This document shows, in pieces, positions 1-7,924 of a stretch of 31,431 nucleotides of DNA (the first letter of the stretch is position 1; every line of letters starts with the position of its first letter). A program made the position numbers and the translations under genes. The stretch is from Bacteroides sp. GTDB lineage: Bacteria > Bacteroidota > Bacteroidia > Bacteroidales > Bacteroidaceae. Under the pieces are notes generated by a model. The model searched no databases. It was not told where the DNA came from and saw nothing but the letters and a program-made list of their open reading frames with translations. The stretch lies in the NCBI GenBank assembly GCA_030151885.1, contig JASLCG010000109.1, positions 1 to 31,431 of the forward strand, in the 5' to 3' direction.

Positions 1-45
1 AGCTCTATTTAATTTGGAGCTCCCCAACTGTTTTATATTTGTATA

Positions 46-492
46 TTACTCAACGCCTATGTAAATATCTACCTTTGGCTCTTTCTCTGTAAAAGCTTTA
101 GGCGTGTACACCTCATAGTCGTATTTATAAAGTCTATTTAAAGTATCGTCGTCTTGCCATATCTCTTTCCAAACATTTACCACCGATGCAGGTAACTCTC
201 CTACTGCTACATAGTGTCGTTCTTTCTGAGCAGGAAATTTGCGTCCTACAAATCCTGGTGGAATATTATCTAACTGATCAACCTTGCAGCCTAACATACA
301 AGTGTACTCACCTTGATAATTGGACTCATAGTCGGAATAAATTAAATAGATATTGTCATTGATTTTATGCGGAATCATATCTCGTAAATTCTCACTCATA
401 AATCGAGCCCATAAACTGCCTATATCTTGAGCAGCATGATTGTCTTTATTCGTGGTACGTACTGTAATTCCTATTGTCTTAAAGTAGTCCAT
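46..492 (-). CDS. GyrI-like / effector-binding domain protein
   Basis: This 148-residue protein looks like a stand-alone effector-binding domain of the GyrI/AraC_E_bind superfamily (the fold of SbmC/GyrI and of the C-terminal half of BmrR- and Rob-type regulators). Support is the opening strand with 'GITVRTTN', a helix around 'IGSLWARFMSENL', then 'DNIYLIYSDYESNYQGEYTCMLG', a 'PAGKYAVF'-like segment ('KERHYVAVGEL') and the closing 'KVDIYIGV' strand. The last is typical of this family ('...vdiyIPv'). No DNA-binding domain is attached, so it probably binds a small ligand or protein rather than acting as a repressor; its ligand cannot be read. No signal peptide. Just downstream, AGCTC (1-5) can pair with GAGCT (17-21), probably the edge of a terminator cut by the window end. 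An unusual stable hairpin lies about 95 nt upstream on the same strand. Family fairly sure, function unknown. Confidence 0.75.
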   Translation of the reverse strand: MDYFKTIGITVRTTNKDNHAAQDIGSLWARFMSENLRDMIPHKINDNIYLIYSDYESNYQGEYTCMLGCKVDQLDNIPPGFVGRKFPAQKERHYVAVGELPASVVNVWKEIWQDDDTLNRLYKYDYEVYTPKAFTEKEPKVDIYIGVE

Positions 493-989
493 AATTTATT
501 GTTTTTATTCTATCTGAATAGTCCTCTTACAATAAATAAAAACAAATAATAATGTAAATAGTTTTAAACGAGAGTTAAAATAAAAAGGTGGGGAGCTATC
601 GTCTTTACATAACGGATAGGAAGGAGTCAAAAACTAAGAGATAGCCCCATGAATCCACCACACGAAATCTGCTAAGAAAATAGATAACATAAACATAAAA
701 CTAATTTAAATACAGACATTTCTTAACAGACTTCAAGAATATTAATGTCTTCTTTATAGGTTGTGATTAACAACTAAAACTTAATCACTATCTGCAATCT
801 ACATTTTTACTTTGTAAGAAGCAAGTAAATAGTCTGAATGATAAAGATTTATGTTATAAAGCATTATCTTAATATGGGTTTATATAACCCTTTTGTAAAA
901 TATGATATAAATAATCTTGAAATAGATATTCTTACTTAAAAAAGCATAGAATAATGACATAATCTCTAGCTATTTTTATATATTTAATC
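493..989. other. Divergent intergenic region with inverted repeats
   Basis: A 497-nt AT-rich spacer between two divergent genes. Besides the hairpin at 587-659 it has an 8-bp inverted repeat, GTGATTAA (763-770) and TTAATCAC (781-788), and a small hairpin GGGTT/AACCC (876-880 and 886-890) followed by TTTT. The last lies about 100 nt ahead of the 763-aa gene and could be an operator or weak terminator. No ORF, tRNA or perfect TAnnTTTG element was found here. Confidence 0.5.
580..662 (-). ncRNA. Possible structured RNA or leader hairpin
   Basis: Read on the minus strand, GGTG (659-656) pairs with CACC (590-587), then GGG (648-646) with CCC (593-591), then CTATC-containing GATAGC (640-645) with GCTATC (595-600). 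There is a 7-nt internal bulge, a single-base bulge and a loop of about 39 nt. A T-rich tract (complement of 580-586) follows directly, as in an intrinsic terminator. No minus-strand gene lies upstream of it, since the next gene (990) points away. It may therefore be the end of a short RNA started in 660-990, or an attenuator in the leader of the GyrI-like gene. No known family was recognised and the strand is inferred only from the T tract. Confidence 0.4.
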
Positions 990-3281
990 ATGAAAAAGCA
1001 TTATGCTCTTCATACACTAGATAATAGAACCTATAAAGCAGATTATAAAATGAGAGAAACTGAAGTAATCCTATCAGATATTGAACATCTCGTCCGATCA
1101 AAAGGATATATTTACTCTTTATGTATGTTACTACTTGAAGATTTTCATTACGATATAGAACATCTTCACGAAGTGGATTATGAGGATTTATTGGGTACAC
1201 AAGAAATTGCCCTATTAGTAGGCTTTTTACTGCACGAACCCATTGACTTTTCTTACCCAGACCATCCTACTGATCTTTTAAAACTTAAAAAAAGAAGCTT
1301 CGAGCTAATTAAGGAGTTAGAGAGTTCTCTCCTAGCCCTTAATAGAAATACTATTATTGAGGCTTTAGAACCTATAGAAGACGAGAAAGAGAGCGAAGTT
1401 TCTATTCTTAAAAGACTTAATTTCTTTGTGGAAGATAGCTCTATTATCGAACCTATTATTTACTCTGGAAATGGTACATATCTTTTTCAGTACGCAGCTT
1501 TCCTAGAAAATAAGTATAGAGAAGATAGTGCGTGGTTAGAACAAAATGTTGGGTTCAACATTTCTCAAGCACTATCTATAGTAGAAGATGTAGTTAGTAA
1601 ACTACAACGTAAATTTAAGCGTTTCTACTCGTTCATGATTAGGGCCAAAGATAAAGACTTTGATGCCTTCTATAACGAACCTGGTGCATGGCAAGCACAC
1701 TTTTACCCCTACATGAACCTGTTCTCGGATCTGGGTATTACTAAAGACAGCCCCGAAATTAACGATATGAACCAAGAACAGTGGGAAGAGTTCTACGAAA
1801 ATTTAATTGGACTATTTATATTAACACGCGATGACTTTGGATCATCCGAATACGTTAATAAGTTTTTAGAAGTTTTTACTACAGATCAAGTTAAAGAGTA
1901 TAACACTCAGTTTACGAGACAAGGAGACTTCAACTACTATACAGAGCACCCTATTTTGTTGCTTGAGCCAGGAAAATACTTTATTCCTTTAAGCCTGATG
2001 CTTTATAAAGTTCTATACGAACTACCAGACAAGTGGATGTTTAAAGATGAAGCTTATAGAGTACAGCGTCTTAAAAACCTGGCGGAATACAATAATAATA
2101 TGGTATTCCAAAAACTAAGCAAGGTATATTTTAAAGAGAATATCTATAAAAATGTTACAGTAAGAAAAGAGAATGGAGAAGAAGCTATCATTGATATTTT
2201 ATGTGTAATAAACGATAAAGCATTATGCATACAGACTAAGTCGGATATGCTGTCCGAACTAAGTCAAAGAATATCTAATCAAGATGTGATTGTAGAACTA
2301 CAACAATCGCTCCAAAAGCTCTATGACGATGGGCTATACCAAAAGGCTCTTCTTTTAGAACCTTCGGCAAAACTATTTACAGAAAATGGTGTGCCAATGT
2401 CGATAGATCAACCCATAGAAGAGGTATTTACATTGGGGGTAACTTCTGGTAACTTCCCTACGATTACCCACCAAGCTCATACGCTTATAAATAAGAAAAA
2501 GGGAGAACCTTTTCCTATTTATACCACAATCTTTGAGCTGGAAATTATGTTGTACTATCTAAAGAGTCCTTTTTTACTGTTGTACTACCTTCGCCAAAGA
2601 ACAAATTTGACGCACTACTTTATAGCTACAGAAGAGTTGGCCTACCTTGGGTACCACCTCTGCATTGGGCTACACTCTACCTTAGATAAAGAGTATGTGT
2701 ATATAGATGATAGGTATGCTCAATTTGTTAACAGAAACTATTATCCACACAAATATGGGGTAGATTCATGGATTAAATTAGAAAATGACCCCATAGAGAA
2801 CAGATGGAAGAACGAGTATTACGACCGTATTTTAAAACTGTTTAAGCAGTCGTCCGATCCAGATAGATTAAATATTATATTTATGCTGATGGATTTAAGG
2901 CATAAATCGGTAGATCGTTTTACTCAAATTATGCAAGATTTAAAAGAACATGCTCGACTGGATAAAGAGCAGGTTAAAAATAGTGTATTTATTACTACCG
3001 ACGATTTTGGGATATGCTATATTGCTCATCCAAACGAAAATCAAAACGAGTTGTCGAAAGCCTTAAATGAGTATTGCCAAGTAGAAAAATACTCTAATAA
3101 AGCAAGAAAATGGCTTGGCTTAGGCTCTTATGGTAGAAGTTACAAACCTTTTGACTTATTCTGCTATGTTAATAAGCCGTGGGAATTTAATAAAGAGATG
3201 GAGAAAAAAGCAAAGAAGAAAAGGTTCTGGTTTACACTACTTGATAAGTATAATAAATTTAAACAGAAGAAAGAGGAGTGA
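990..3281 (+). CDS. Large protein of unknown function, PD-(D/E)XK-like motif
   Basis: A 763-residue soluble protein that I do not recognise. No signal peptide or clear membrane segment is seen. It is rich in Glu, Lys, Tyr and Leu, and mostly helical-looking with acidic N-terminal segments. The one suggestive motif is near residues 398-417: a hydrophobic strand ending in Asp402 ('IIDILCV'), a turn, then a second strand ending in Q415-T-K417. An Asp, 12 residues, then Q-x-K is the arrangement of Mrr/NERD-like members of the PD-(D/E)XK nuclease fold, where Q-x-K replaces E-x-K. The motif is short and could be chance. The C-terminus is strongly basic (many Lys). The gene stands alone: a divergent neighbour lies on the left and a strong terminator 27 nt downstream. 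Start is the first ATG, after an AT-rich upstream region. Real gene: sure. Nuclease relation: weak. Confidence 0.85.
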   Translation: MKKHYALHTLDNRTYKADYKMRETEVILSDIEHLVRSKGYIYSLCMLLLEDFHYDIEHLHEVDYEDLLGTQEIALLVGFLLHEPIDFSYPDHPTDLLKLKKRSFELIKELESSLLALNRNTIIEALEPIEDEKESEVSILKRLNFFVEDSSIIEPIIYSGNGTYLFQYAAFLENKYREDSAWLEQNVGFNISQALSIVEDVVSKLQRKFKRFYSFMIRAKDKDFDAFYNEPGAWQAHFYPYMNLFSDLGITKDSPEINDMNQEQWEEFYENLIGLFILTRDDFGSSEYVNKFLEVFTTDQVKEYNTQFTRQGDFNYYTEHPILLLEPGKYFIPLSLMLYKVLYELPDKWMFKDEAYRVQRLKNLAEYNNNMVFQKLSKVYFKENIYKNVTVRKENGEEAIIDILCVINDKALCIQTKSDMLSELSQRISNQDVIVELQQSLQKLYDDGLYQKALLLEPSAKLFTENGVPMSIDQPIEEVFTLGVTSGNFPTITHQAHTLINKKKGEPFPIYTTIFELEIMLYYLKSPFLLLYYLRQRTNLTHYFIATEELAYLGYHLCIGLHSTLDKEYVYIDDRYAQFVNRNYYPHKYGVDSWIKLENDPIENRWKNEYYDRILKLFKQSSDPDRLNIIFMLMDLRHKSVDRFTQIMQDLKEHARLDKEQVKNSVFITTDDFGICYIAHPNENQNELSKALNEYCQVEKYSNKARKWLGLGSYGRSYKPFDLFCYVNKPWEFNKEMEKKAKKKRFWFTLLDKYNKFKQKKEE

Positions 3282-3307
3282 AATATATTAGCTTCTTAGC
3301 ATATAAA

Positions 3308-3348
3308 AGTAGGGGAGATTGTATTAACAATCTCCCCTACTCTTTTCT
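3308..3348. terminator. Strong bidirectional intrinsic terminator
   Basis: Perfect 15-bp stem (3308-3322 with 3327-3341), 4-nt loop, followed by CTTTTCT on the plus strand. A's precede it (3305-3308), giving T's on the minus strand. It lies between the convergent 763-aa gene (+) and the 52-aa membrane protein/thioesterase unit (-) and can serve both. Confidence 0.9.
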
Positions 3349-3406
3349 ATACGTCATTTGTCTGGACACTCTTGTAGTAAGAGGCAGTTACCAGTACGTT
3401 ATTTTG

Positions 3407-3565
3407 TCATTTTTGATTCTTCTCTTTAATAAGATCATAATATAACTTTTCGAACTGATAGTTTCTTTCTATCTGCTCTTTCTGATTATTTGTATAGTAA
3501 TAACCTACTATACAAATTATTAATAGTAATATACTAATAATAATGGTACGCCTTTTTTTTGTCAT
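3407..3565 (-). CDS. Small single-pass membrane protein (52 aa)
   Basis: An ATG at 3565-3563 opens a 52-codon frame ending in TGA at 3409-3407. The product starts MTKKRRT, has one hydrophobic helix at about residues 8-24 (I/L/V/C/Y-rich), then a polar, charged tail of about 28 residues with heptad-like spacing (QIERNYQFEKLYYDL) that could form a short coiled coil. The basic stretch before the helix suggests N-in, C-out topology. The ATG is 11 nt after the stop of the thioesterase gene on the same strand, and the terminator at 3308-3348 follows, so the two are probably one transcript. No family recognised. The orderly basic-hydrophobic-amphipathic pattern and operon position argue for a real gene, but it is short. 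Confidence 0.55.
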   Translation of the reverse strand: MTKKRRTIIISILLLIICIVGYYYTNNQKEQIERNYQFEKLYYDLIKEKNQK

Positions 3566-3576
3566 CTATTACACTT

Positions 3577-3954
3577 TTATTCTTGTAGCCTTGCCATAAA
3601 CTTAGTTCTATCAACTATGAAGCGCGTGTGGCTTCCTTCTGCTATAAGCCCACTTTGATCGTACGCCTCTAACAAGAAATTTATCTTTTTACCCTCTACT
3701 GATATAATATGAGTAGAAATAGTAAATTCTTTACCTAATAAAGTGGGTTTTAAATGTTTTAACTCAACATACCCTCCTACTGTTGTTAAATTAGTGTCTA
3801 TTTCTGAAGCTACCAATAACATTGCAGCATTTTCAAAATAGCTTATTAGTGCAGGAGTTGCTAATACATCTAGATCTCCACTGCCTACTACCTTAGCTGT
3901 ATCTTTTACACCTACGGTATATTTTTTCTCTTGAGTTAGTCCTTCTTTCAGCAT
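3577..3954 (-). CDS. FlK-like hotdog-fold acyl-CoA thioesterase
   Basis: A 125-residue single hotdog domain resembling the fluoroacetyl-CoA thioesterase (FlK)-like family, which hydrolyses acyl-CoA thioesters in the cytoplasm. The motif 'ATPALISYFENAAM' is characteristic. The putative catalytic set Thr33, Glu41 and His67 has the spacing of Thr42, Glu50 and His76 in FlK (8 and 26 residues). Length is normal for the family. The physiological substrate is unknown; a housekeeping role on a toxic or surplus acyl-CoA is more likely than fluoroacetate detoxification. It lies 64 nt downstream of a LysE-type exporter on the same strand and 11 nt upstream of a small membrane protein, so these may form a unit. 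Start: ATG at 3954-3952, 'MLKEGLTQEK', normal for the family. Confidence 0.88.
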   Translation of the reverse strand: MLKEGLTQEKKYTVGVKDTAKVVGSGDLDVLATPALISYFENAAMLLVASEIDTNLTTVGGYVELKHLKPTLLGKEFTISTHIISVEGKKINFLLEAYDQSGLIAEGSHTRFIVDRTKFMARLQE

Positions 3955-4018
3955 AAGTATTTTATTTATAGTGCAAGGTACACAAATATTATAGAGCTAA
4001 ACAAATTTATATAAATTA

Positions 4019-4723
4019 TCAGAAGTAAAGTAACCACTGTATGGGTTCTGTGTAACTAGGTGGCAATAGTTTTGCACCAAAACAGATAACAAGATATAAA
4101 AAGAATAGAGCTAGAAATCTATCAAAGTAAAAGCGATATCTAAAGTAATACTTAGAGATTTTAGAGTTACTGAAAAGTGCATTCAATAATGCATAATACA
4201 AGAAGCAGCAAAAGCACAACCATATTAACATTATAAAACAAGAAAAGGTGTTCCAATCTTTATCAATAAGAGGTGCAAACATTGTAATCATAAAAACTAC
4301 AGCGTTTGGGTTAACAGCGCTCACAAAAAAACCTAGAAGCAAGGATCCTTTATCAGTCGAAGATTTAGATTTTGTTTGTTGAAACTCTGTTGCATCTATT
4401 TTTTCTAAAGGAATGTGTGTTCTAGGCGTTTTCATATTGCTCCAAAAAAGGAAGCTGAAGTACCCTATAGCTACTAAAATTACGATTGTCTCAAGCCAGG
4501 AGTAGGAAGCTATCACTTTAGCTAATCCCATAAAAATGTACAAGAGATGTACTCCTATACCCAATCCTACACCAATAGCAAACATTAAACCAAGGCGATA
4601 GCCTTTATTCATACTTTGTTTCATTTGAACAACTAGTGCAGGCCCTGGAGAAGCTATTGCAAAAAAATTTATTAGCGTTAAACTAATAAACTTATCCCAG
4701 GGAATGTCAAACGTAAAACCCAT
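4019..4723 (-). CDS. LysE/RhtB-family amino-acid exporter
   Basis: A 234-residue inner-membrane protein of the LysE translocator family. The N-terminal 'FFAIASPGPALVVQMKQSMNKGYRLGL' contains the family signature (SPGP followed by a G-x-x-G-L region). Hydrophobic segments lie at about residues 12-32, 42-65, 72-92, 125-150, 160-180 and 200-230, giving the usual six. Family members export amino acids or related metabolites by proton exchange; the substrate cannot be told from the sequence. A TAnnTTTG element at 4760-4767 (minus) lies about 37 nt upstream of the start. The thioesterase gene follows 64 nt downstream on the same strand. Confidence 0.87.
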   Translation of the reverse strand: MGFTFDIPWDKFISLTLINFFAIASPGPALVVQMKQSMNKGYRLGLMFAIGVGLGIGVHLLYIFMGLAKVIASYSWLETIVILVAIGYFSFLFWSNMKTPRTHIPLEKIDATEFQQTKSKSSTDKGSLLLGFFVSAVNPNAVVFMITMFAPLIDKDWNTFSCFIMLIWLCFCCFLYYALLNALFSNSKISKYYFRYRFYFDRFLALFFLYLVICFGAKLLPPSYTEPIQWLLYF

Positions 4724-4759
4724 ACCAACTTATATTAAATGAATATTTATTAATTATAA

Positions 4760-4767
4760 CAAATTTA
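4760..4767 (-). promoter_or_regulatory. Possible -7 element for the LysE-type gene
   Basis: TAAATTTG on the minus strand matches the Bacteroidetes -7 consensus TAnnTTTG. No TTG is seen at the right distance upstream, so it is a partial match. Confidence 0.35.
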
Positions 4768-4811
4768 GCATATTTTATCATATAATAAACCTTTTGGATA
4801 AATATTGGCTA

Positions 4812-4849
4812 ATAAAAAAGCGATTATACTATGTTATAGTAGAATCGCT
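4812..4849 (-). terminator. Intrinsic terminator of the YeaQ-like gene
   Basis: A 14-nt arm pair (4819-4832 with 4836-4849) with one mismatch and a 3-nt loop, followed on the minus strand by a run of T (complement of 4814-4818). It lies 22 nt past the stop of the 83-aa gene. Confidence 0.85.
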
Positions 4850-4871
4850 CAGTTTAATTACAGTATTGGCT

Positions 4872-5123
4872 TTATCTTTTCTTATTAAAAATTAACCCGT
4901 AAATGAAAAGTATCAAGATAGCTCCTAATAAGCTTGTTAAAAAGAAGGGCCATTTAACGCCTTCAATACTTATTCTAAATAGGCTAAGTACCCATCCACC
5001 AAACCAGCTACCAACAATCCCCAATATAATATTGATGATTAATCCAGAACCTGCTCCTTTTATTATTTTACTAGCAATGAATCCTGCTATACCACCTATT
5101 ATTAATGTCCAAATCCATCCCAT
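4872..5123 (-). CDS. GlsB/YeaQ/YmgE-family membrane protein
   Basis: An 83-residue membrane protein of the transglycosylase-associated (Transgly_assoc) family, often linked with general stress responses. It has the typical three hydrophobic, glycine-rich helices: about residues 3-23 ('WTLIIGGIAGFIASKIIKG'), 28-50 ('IINIILGIVGSWFGGWVL') and 57-79. The order 'GxIAGxxAxxIxxGxGxGxxxNxxxGxxG' in the first half is the family signature. Length is standard. The biochemical role of the family is not established. It is monocistronic, with its own terminator just downstream. The overlapping plus-strand frame over the same bases is an antisense shadow. Confidence 0.9.
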   Translation of the reverse strand: MGWIWTLIIGGIAGFIASKIIKGAGSGLIINIILGIVGSWFGGWVLSLFRISIEGVKWPFFLTSLLGAILILFIYGLIFNKKR

Positions 5124-5578
5124 AATATATTCTTTTTAAAGTTAGTTATTTGTGTTATAACGCACCTACTACAATAAATGTTCTAAAAAAACACATCTTC
5201 AAATTTAATATTATTCTATAAAGAGGTCAATTACATTCTATGCAACGCCCTTATCAAAGTAATCTGAACTACACTATTTGGTAAAAAATAAGACGTTATT
5301 ACAAAACAAATGTGCAGATATATGTAAATATAAAATAAAACACTAAGATCTATATCACAACACTTTACAGAATAAATACTTGTATAATATAGCACAACAA
5401 AGTAATATTAGCATATAAAGCAGTCTGTTAACTATAAATACATAGTCTTGATTATAAAAGTTTAAATGTCTTGTTTTAAGAAAACACACTTTCATAAAAA
5501 GACCATTTTTATAGTTTTATATTTAATACAGCCATTTCTATTTTCTATATTTGAGCTATAGATATAAAGACAGGAAAA
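5124..5578. other. AT-rich intergenic region, no gene seen
   Basis: A 455-nt very AT-rich spacer between the YeaQ-like gene (-) and a 64-aa gene (+). No supported ORF, tRNA or strong hairpin was found. Its right end has the promoter element listed at 5546-5553. AAAACACACTTTCAT (5481-5495) recurs at 9291-9305, which may be chance. Confidence 0.5.
5546..5553 (+). promoter_or_regulatory. -7 promoter element of the 64-aa gene
   Basis: TATATTTG fits TAnnTTTG and lies 25 nt ahead of the ATG at 5579, the expected distance for a short leader. The -33 TTG is not evident. Confidence 0.5.
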
Positions 5579-5773
5579 ATGAAAAACTTAACAATTAATG
5601 TATCTGTACTACTTGTATTATTAGCTCTAAATTATTTTATACTTTATAATATTATAAAATTTATGTGTGTGCTAGAATGTGGTTTAACAGATTTAGTATT
5701 AACCCCTACAGCACTATTTACAGCAAGTATGCTTGTTATCGGAAAGTCTATTTGGAAAAGGTATAGACAATAA
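5579..5773 (+). CDS. Small two-helix membrane protein, unknown
   Basis: A 64-residue protein with two hydrophobic segments, about residues 5-27 (TINVSVLLVLLALNYFILYN) and 40-56 (LTPTALFTASMLVIG), and a basic C-terminus (KSIWKRYRQ). The two-helix pattern with a charged end suggests an inner-membrane hairpin. An AG-rich stretch (AAAGACAGGAAAA) precedes the ATG and a TATATTTG promoter element lies 25 nt upstream, which supports translation. No family recognised. It stands alone between AT-rich spacers. Confidence 0.6.
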   Translation: MKNLTINVSVLLVLLALNYFILYNIIKFMCVLECGLTDLVLTPTALFTASMLVIGKSIWKRYRQ

Positions 5774-6168
5774 CTTATAGTAACTACTTATATACTTCTA
5801 TCGACGTTTGAAAACTTAACTTACTTTTTAATTCTTTTTTTGATAGGTATATAAAAAAATCCTCTACGTTAATTTCTCAATTAACTGTAGAGGATTTAAG
5901 CTACTATCTTTAAATTGGGTCTTAATTCGACCAGCTAACAACTAACAATCAGATCAATTAGTAGCTTTTATATGTTAAATACATTCTATTTCATTTCAAT
6001 ATATAATAACACAACTTATGCAATATTGTTGTGATATTTCAATACAAATCTACAATAAAATAAATATAACCATAATTTTTTAAAGTTTACTTCAATTTTG
6101 AAGAATATATTATACCCAAGTGGGTAGTTGTATTTATTATTACAGCTAATAAGTCATTTTTAATTCAA
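5774..6168. other. Intergenic region between 64-aa gene and dnaB
   Basis: A 395-nt convergent spacer. It contains one strong hairpin (5858-5897, listed separately) and a small perfect palindrome TACCC-AAGT-GGGTA (6113-6126). Nothing else resembling a gene was seen. The dnaB transcript probably runs through about 270 nt of this before ending. Confidence 0.5.
5852..5897 (-). terminator. Terminator, probably of dnaB
   Basis: AAATCCTCTAC (5858-5868) pairs with GTAGAGGATTT (5887-5897), extended by TTAATT/AATTAA inside. On the minus strand it is followed by seven T's (complement of 5853-5859), so it mainly stops leftward transcripts. It may also stop the 64-aa gene transcript coming from the left, where the T tract is weak. 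Confidence 0.75.
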
Positions 6169-7713
6169 TTAAAATGGTAAAGGCCCTTCTCCTTTAGAGA
6201 ACGGTACATCCATAGCATCGGCCGGATGTGGAGCTTGATTTTCGAATGGCTTATTCATTCTTGATCCTACTACGGTAGGAACTTCAGGAGATGGAATAAT
6301 CATATCATCATCTGGGTTTTGGAATTTCGCATACTCTCCTTTAAACCTCAATAGCACATCATCAGTAGCACCGTTACGGTGTTTAGCCACAATAATCTCT
6401 GCCATTCCTCTTAAATCATTTCCTCTATCATCTTGGTATATTTTGTAATACTCTGGACGATGAATAAAACACACCATATCGGCATCTTGCTCAATAGCTC
6501 CAGATTCACGAAGGTCACTAAGCTGTGGTCTTTTACCTTCAATTCCTTCACGACTCTCAACCCCACGATTTAACTGTGATAGTGCTATAATAGGTATATT
6601 TAATTCTTTGGCAAGCCCTTTTAAAGATCTAGAGATTGTACTAACCTCTTCCTGACGGCTACCAAAAGCCATACCACTAGCATTCATCAGCTGCAAGTAG
6701 TCAATGATAATCATTTTAACCCCATGCTCACGTACAAGTCTTCTAGCTTTTGTTCTCAATTCAAAAACAGATAATGAAGCCGTGTCATCTACAAACAGTG
6801 GTGCATCAAATAGGTCTTTTATTTTATAGTCCAACTGTTGCCACTCGTATGCAGCCAATTGCCCACTCTTAATTTTCTCCCCTGGGATTTCACACACATT
6901 CACGATTAAACGATTTATTAGCTGTACGTTACTCATCTCCAGAGAGAATAAGGCTACAGGTTCTTTAAAATCTACAGCAATATTCTTGGCCATAGAAAGA
7001 ACAAAAGCAGTTTTACCCATCGCAGGACGTGCTGCAATAATAATAAGGTCCGACTTTTGCCAACCAGAAGTAATTTTATCTAGTTTCGTAAAGCCACTTT
7101 CCAACCCACTTAAACCATCTGTACGTGCCGCAGCTTTCTGCAGATTCTCATATGCCTCAGCAATAACAGGGTTAATTTGTGTATAGTCTTTCTTAAGATT
7201 ACGTTGTGATATTTCAAATAACTTACCTTCGGCCTCTTGCATCAAATCATCCACATCCATGGTATCATCAAATGCTTTCTTTTGCACATTACTTGAAAAG
7301 GTAATTAATTCTCTTGCCAAGTACTTTTGTGCTATAATTCTAGCATGGTACTCTATATGTGCAGATGAAGTTACTCTACTACTTAACTGAGTAATATAAA
7401 ATGGTCCTCCAATCTCTTCTAACTCTCCTCTTTTCTCAAGTTGGTCTTTTACTGTTAAAATATCAACAGGCTTCTGATTCATTGCTAAATCCGATATTGC
7501 TCCATAAATCATCTGGTGACGTTTGTCATAGAATGATTCTGGGCGTAATATTTCACTAACTTGTGAGTAGGCATCTTTTTCAATCATCAGAGCACCTAAA
7601 ACAGCCTCTTCTAGTTCGGTTGCTTGAGGTTGCACTCTACCAAAATCTGCCAATGGTTGAGATGTATTCCTTTTATATGTATCCTTTCTTCTGTAGTTTT
7701 TTTGTTCTGCCAT
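6169..7713 (-). CDS. dnaB: Replicative DNA helicase DnaB
   Basis: Hexameric replicative helicase that unwinds DNA at the fork. The 514-residue product has the N-terminal primase-interacting domain (about residues 25-130, 'LEEAVLGALMIEKDAYSQV', 'HQMIYGAISDLAMNQKPVDILTV'), a linker, and the RecA-like DnaB_C domain. Walker A is 'ARPAMGKTA' with Lys234; Walker B is 'MIIIDYLQLM' with Asp338; 'SQLNRGVESR' and 'DLRESGAIEQDADMVCFIHRPEYY' are the usual DnaB motifs. No intein is present. The frame is open to 7794, but a good promoter (7772-7801) lies inside that extension, so the ATG at 7713 ('MAEQKNYRRK') is the likely start. A CCCCT/AGGGG hairpin (7754-7768) would sit at the 5' end of the mRNA. ispE is divergent. 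Confidence 0.97.
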   Translation of the reverse strand: MAEQKNYRRKDTYKRNTSQPLADFGRVQPQATELEEAVLGALMIEKDAYSQVSEILRPESFYDKRHQMIYGAISDLAMNQKPVDILTVKDQLEKRGELEEIGGPFYITQLSSRVTSSAHIEYHARIIAQKYLARELITFSSNVQKKAFDDTMDVDDLMQEAEGKLFEISQRNLKKDYTQINPVIAEAYENLQKAAARTDGLSGLESGFTKLDKITSGWQKSDLIIIAARPAMGKTAFVLSMAKNIAVDFKEPVALFSLEMSNVQLINRLIVNVCEIPGEKIKSGQLAAYEWQQLDYKIKDLFDAPLFVDDTASLSVFELRTKARRLVREHGVKMIIIDYLQLMNASGMAFGSRQEEVSTISRSLKGLAKELNIPIIALSQLNRGVESREGIEGKRPQLSDLRESGAIEQDADMVCFIHRPEYYKIYQDDRGNDLRGMAEIIVAKHRNGATDDVLLRFKGEYAKFQNPDDDMIIPSPEVPTVVGSRMNKPFENQAPHPADAMDVPFSKGEGPLPF

Positions 7714-7771
7714 ATCTGTAAAACGTATTAAGCTCTCTCCTTTTATATAAAGGCCCCTCAAGAAGGGGTCG

Positions 7772-7801
7772 CAAAGATAGTTGTAAAATAGCAATTATCA
7801 A
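7772..7801 (-). promoter_or_regulatory. dnaB promoter (TTG-N19-TATCTTTG)
   Basis: On the minus strand TTG (7801-7799), 19 nt, then TATCTTTG (7779-7772): a full match to the Bacteroidetes housekeeping promoter. Transcription should begin near 7765, downstream of the more distal possible start codon and about 50 nt before ATG 7713. Confidence 0.75.
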
Positions 7802-7887
7802 CCTAATCAAAAAGCTTTTTAAGATCAATAATCATAATGTAGGCTATTTTAGAAAAGCATAAAATAGCCTCTGTTTAAAATAAAGTG

Positions 7888-7895
7888 TATTTTTG
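7888..7895 (+). promoter_or_regulatory. -7 promoter element of ispE
   Basis: TATTTTTG fits TAnnTTTG and lies 29 nt before the ispE ATG. No TTG is found 19-21 nt upstream. Confidence 0.5.
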
Positions 7896-7924
7896 CCAAT
7901 AAACAAAATAGAACAACTCGCATT

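Noticed and set aside
4903..5139. 78-codon plus-strand frame over the YeaQ-like gene
   Set aside because: It is the antisense shadow of a well-recognised membrane protein; its proline-rich composition comes from the reversed hydrophobic codons.
5481..5495. 15-nt sequence AAAACACACTTTCAT repeated at 9291-9305
   Set aside because: A 15-mer pair is not unlikely by chance in 31 kb of AT-rich DNA, and the flanks differ.
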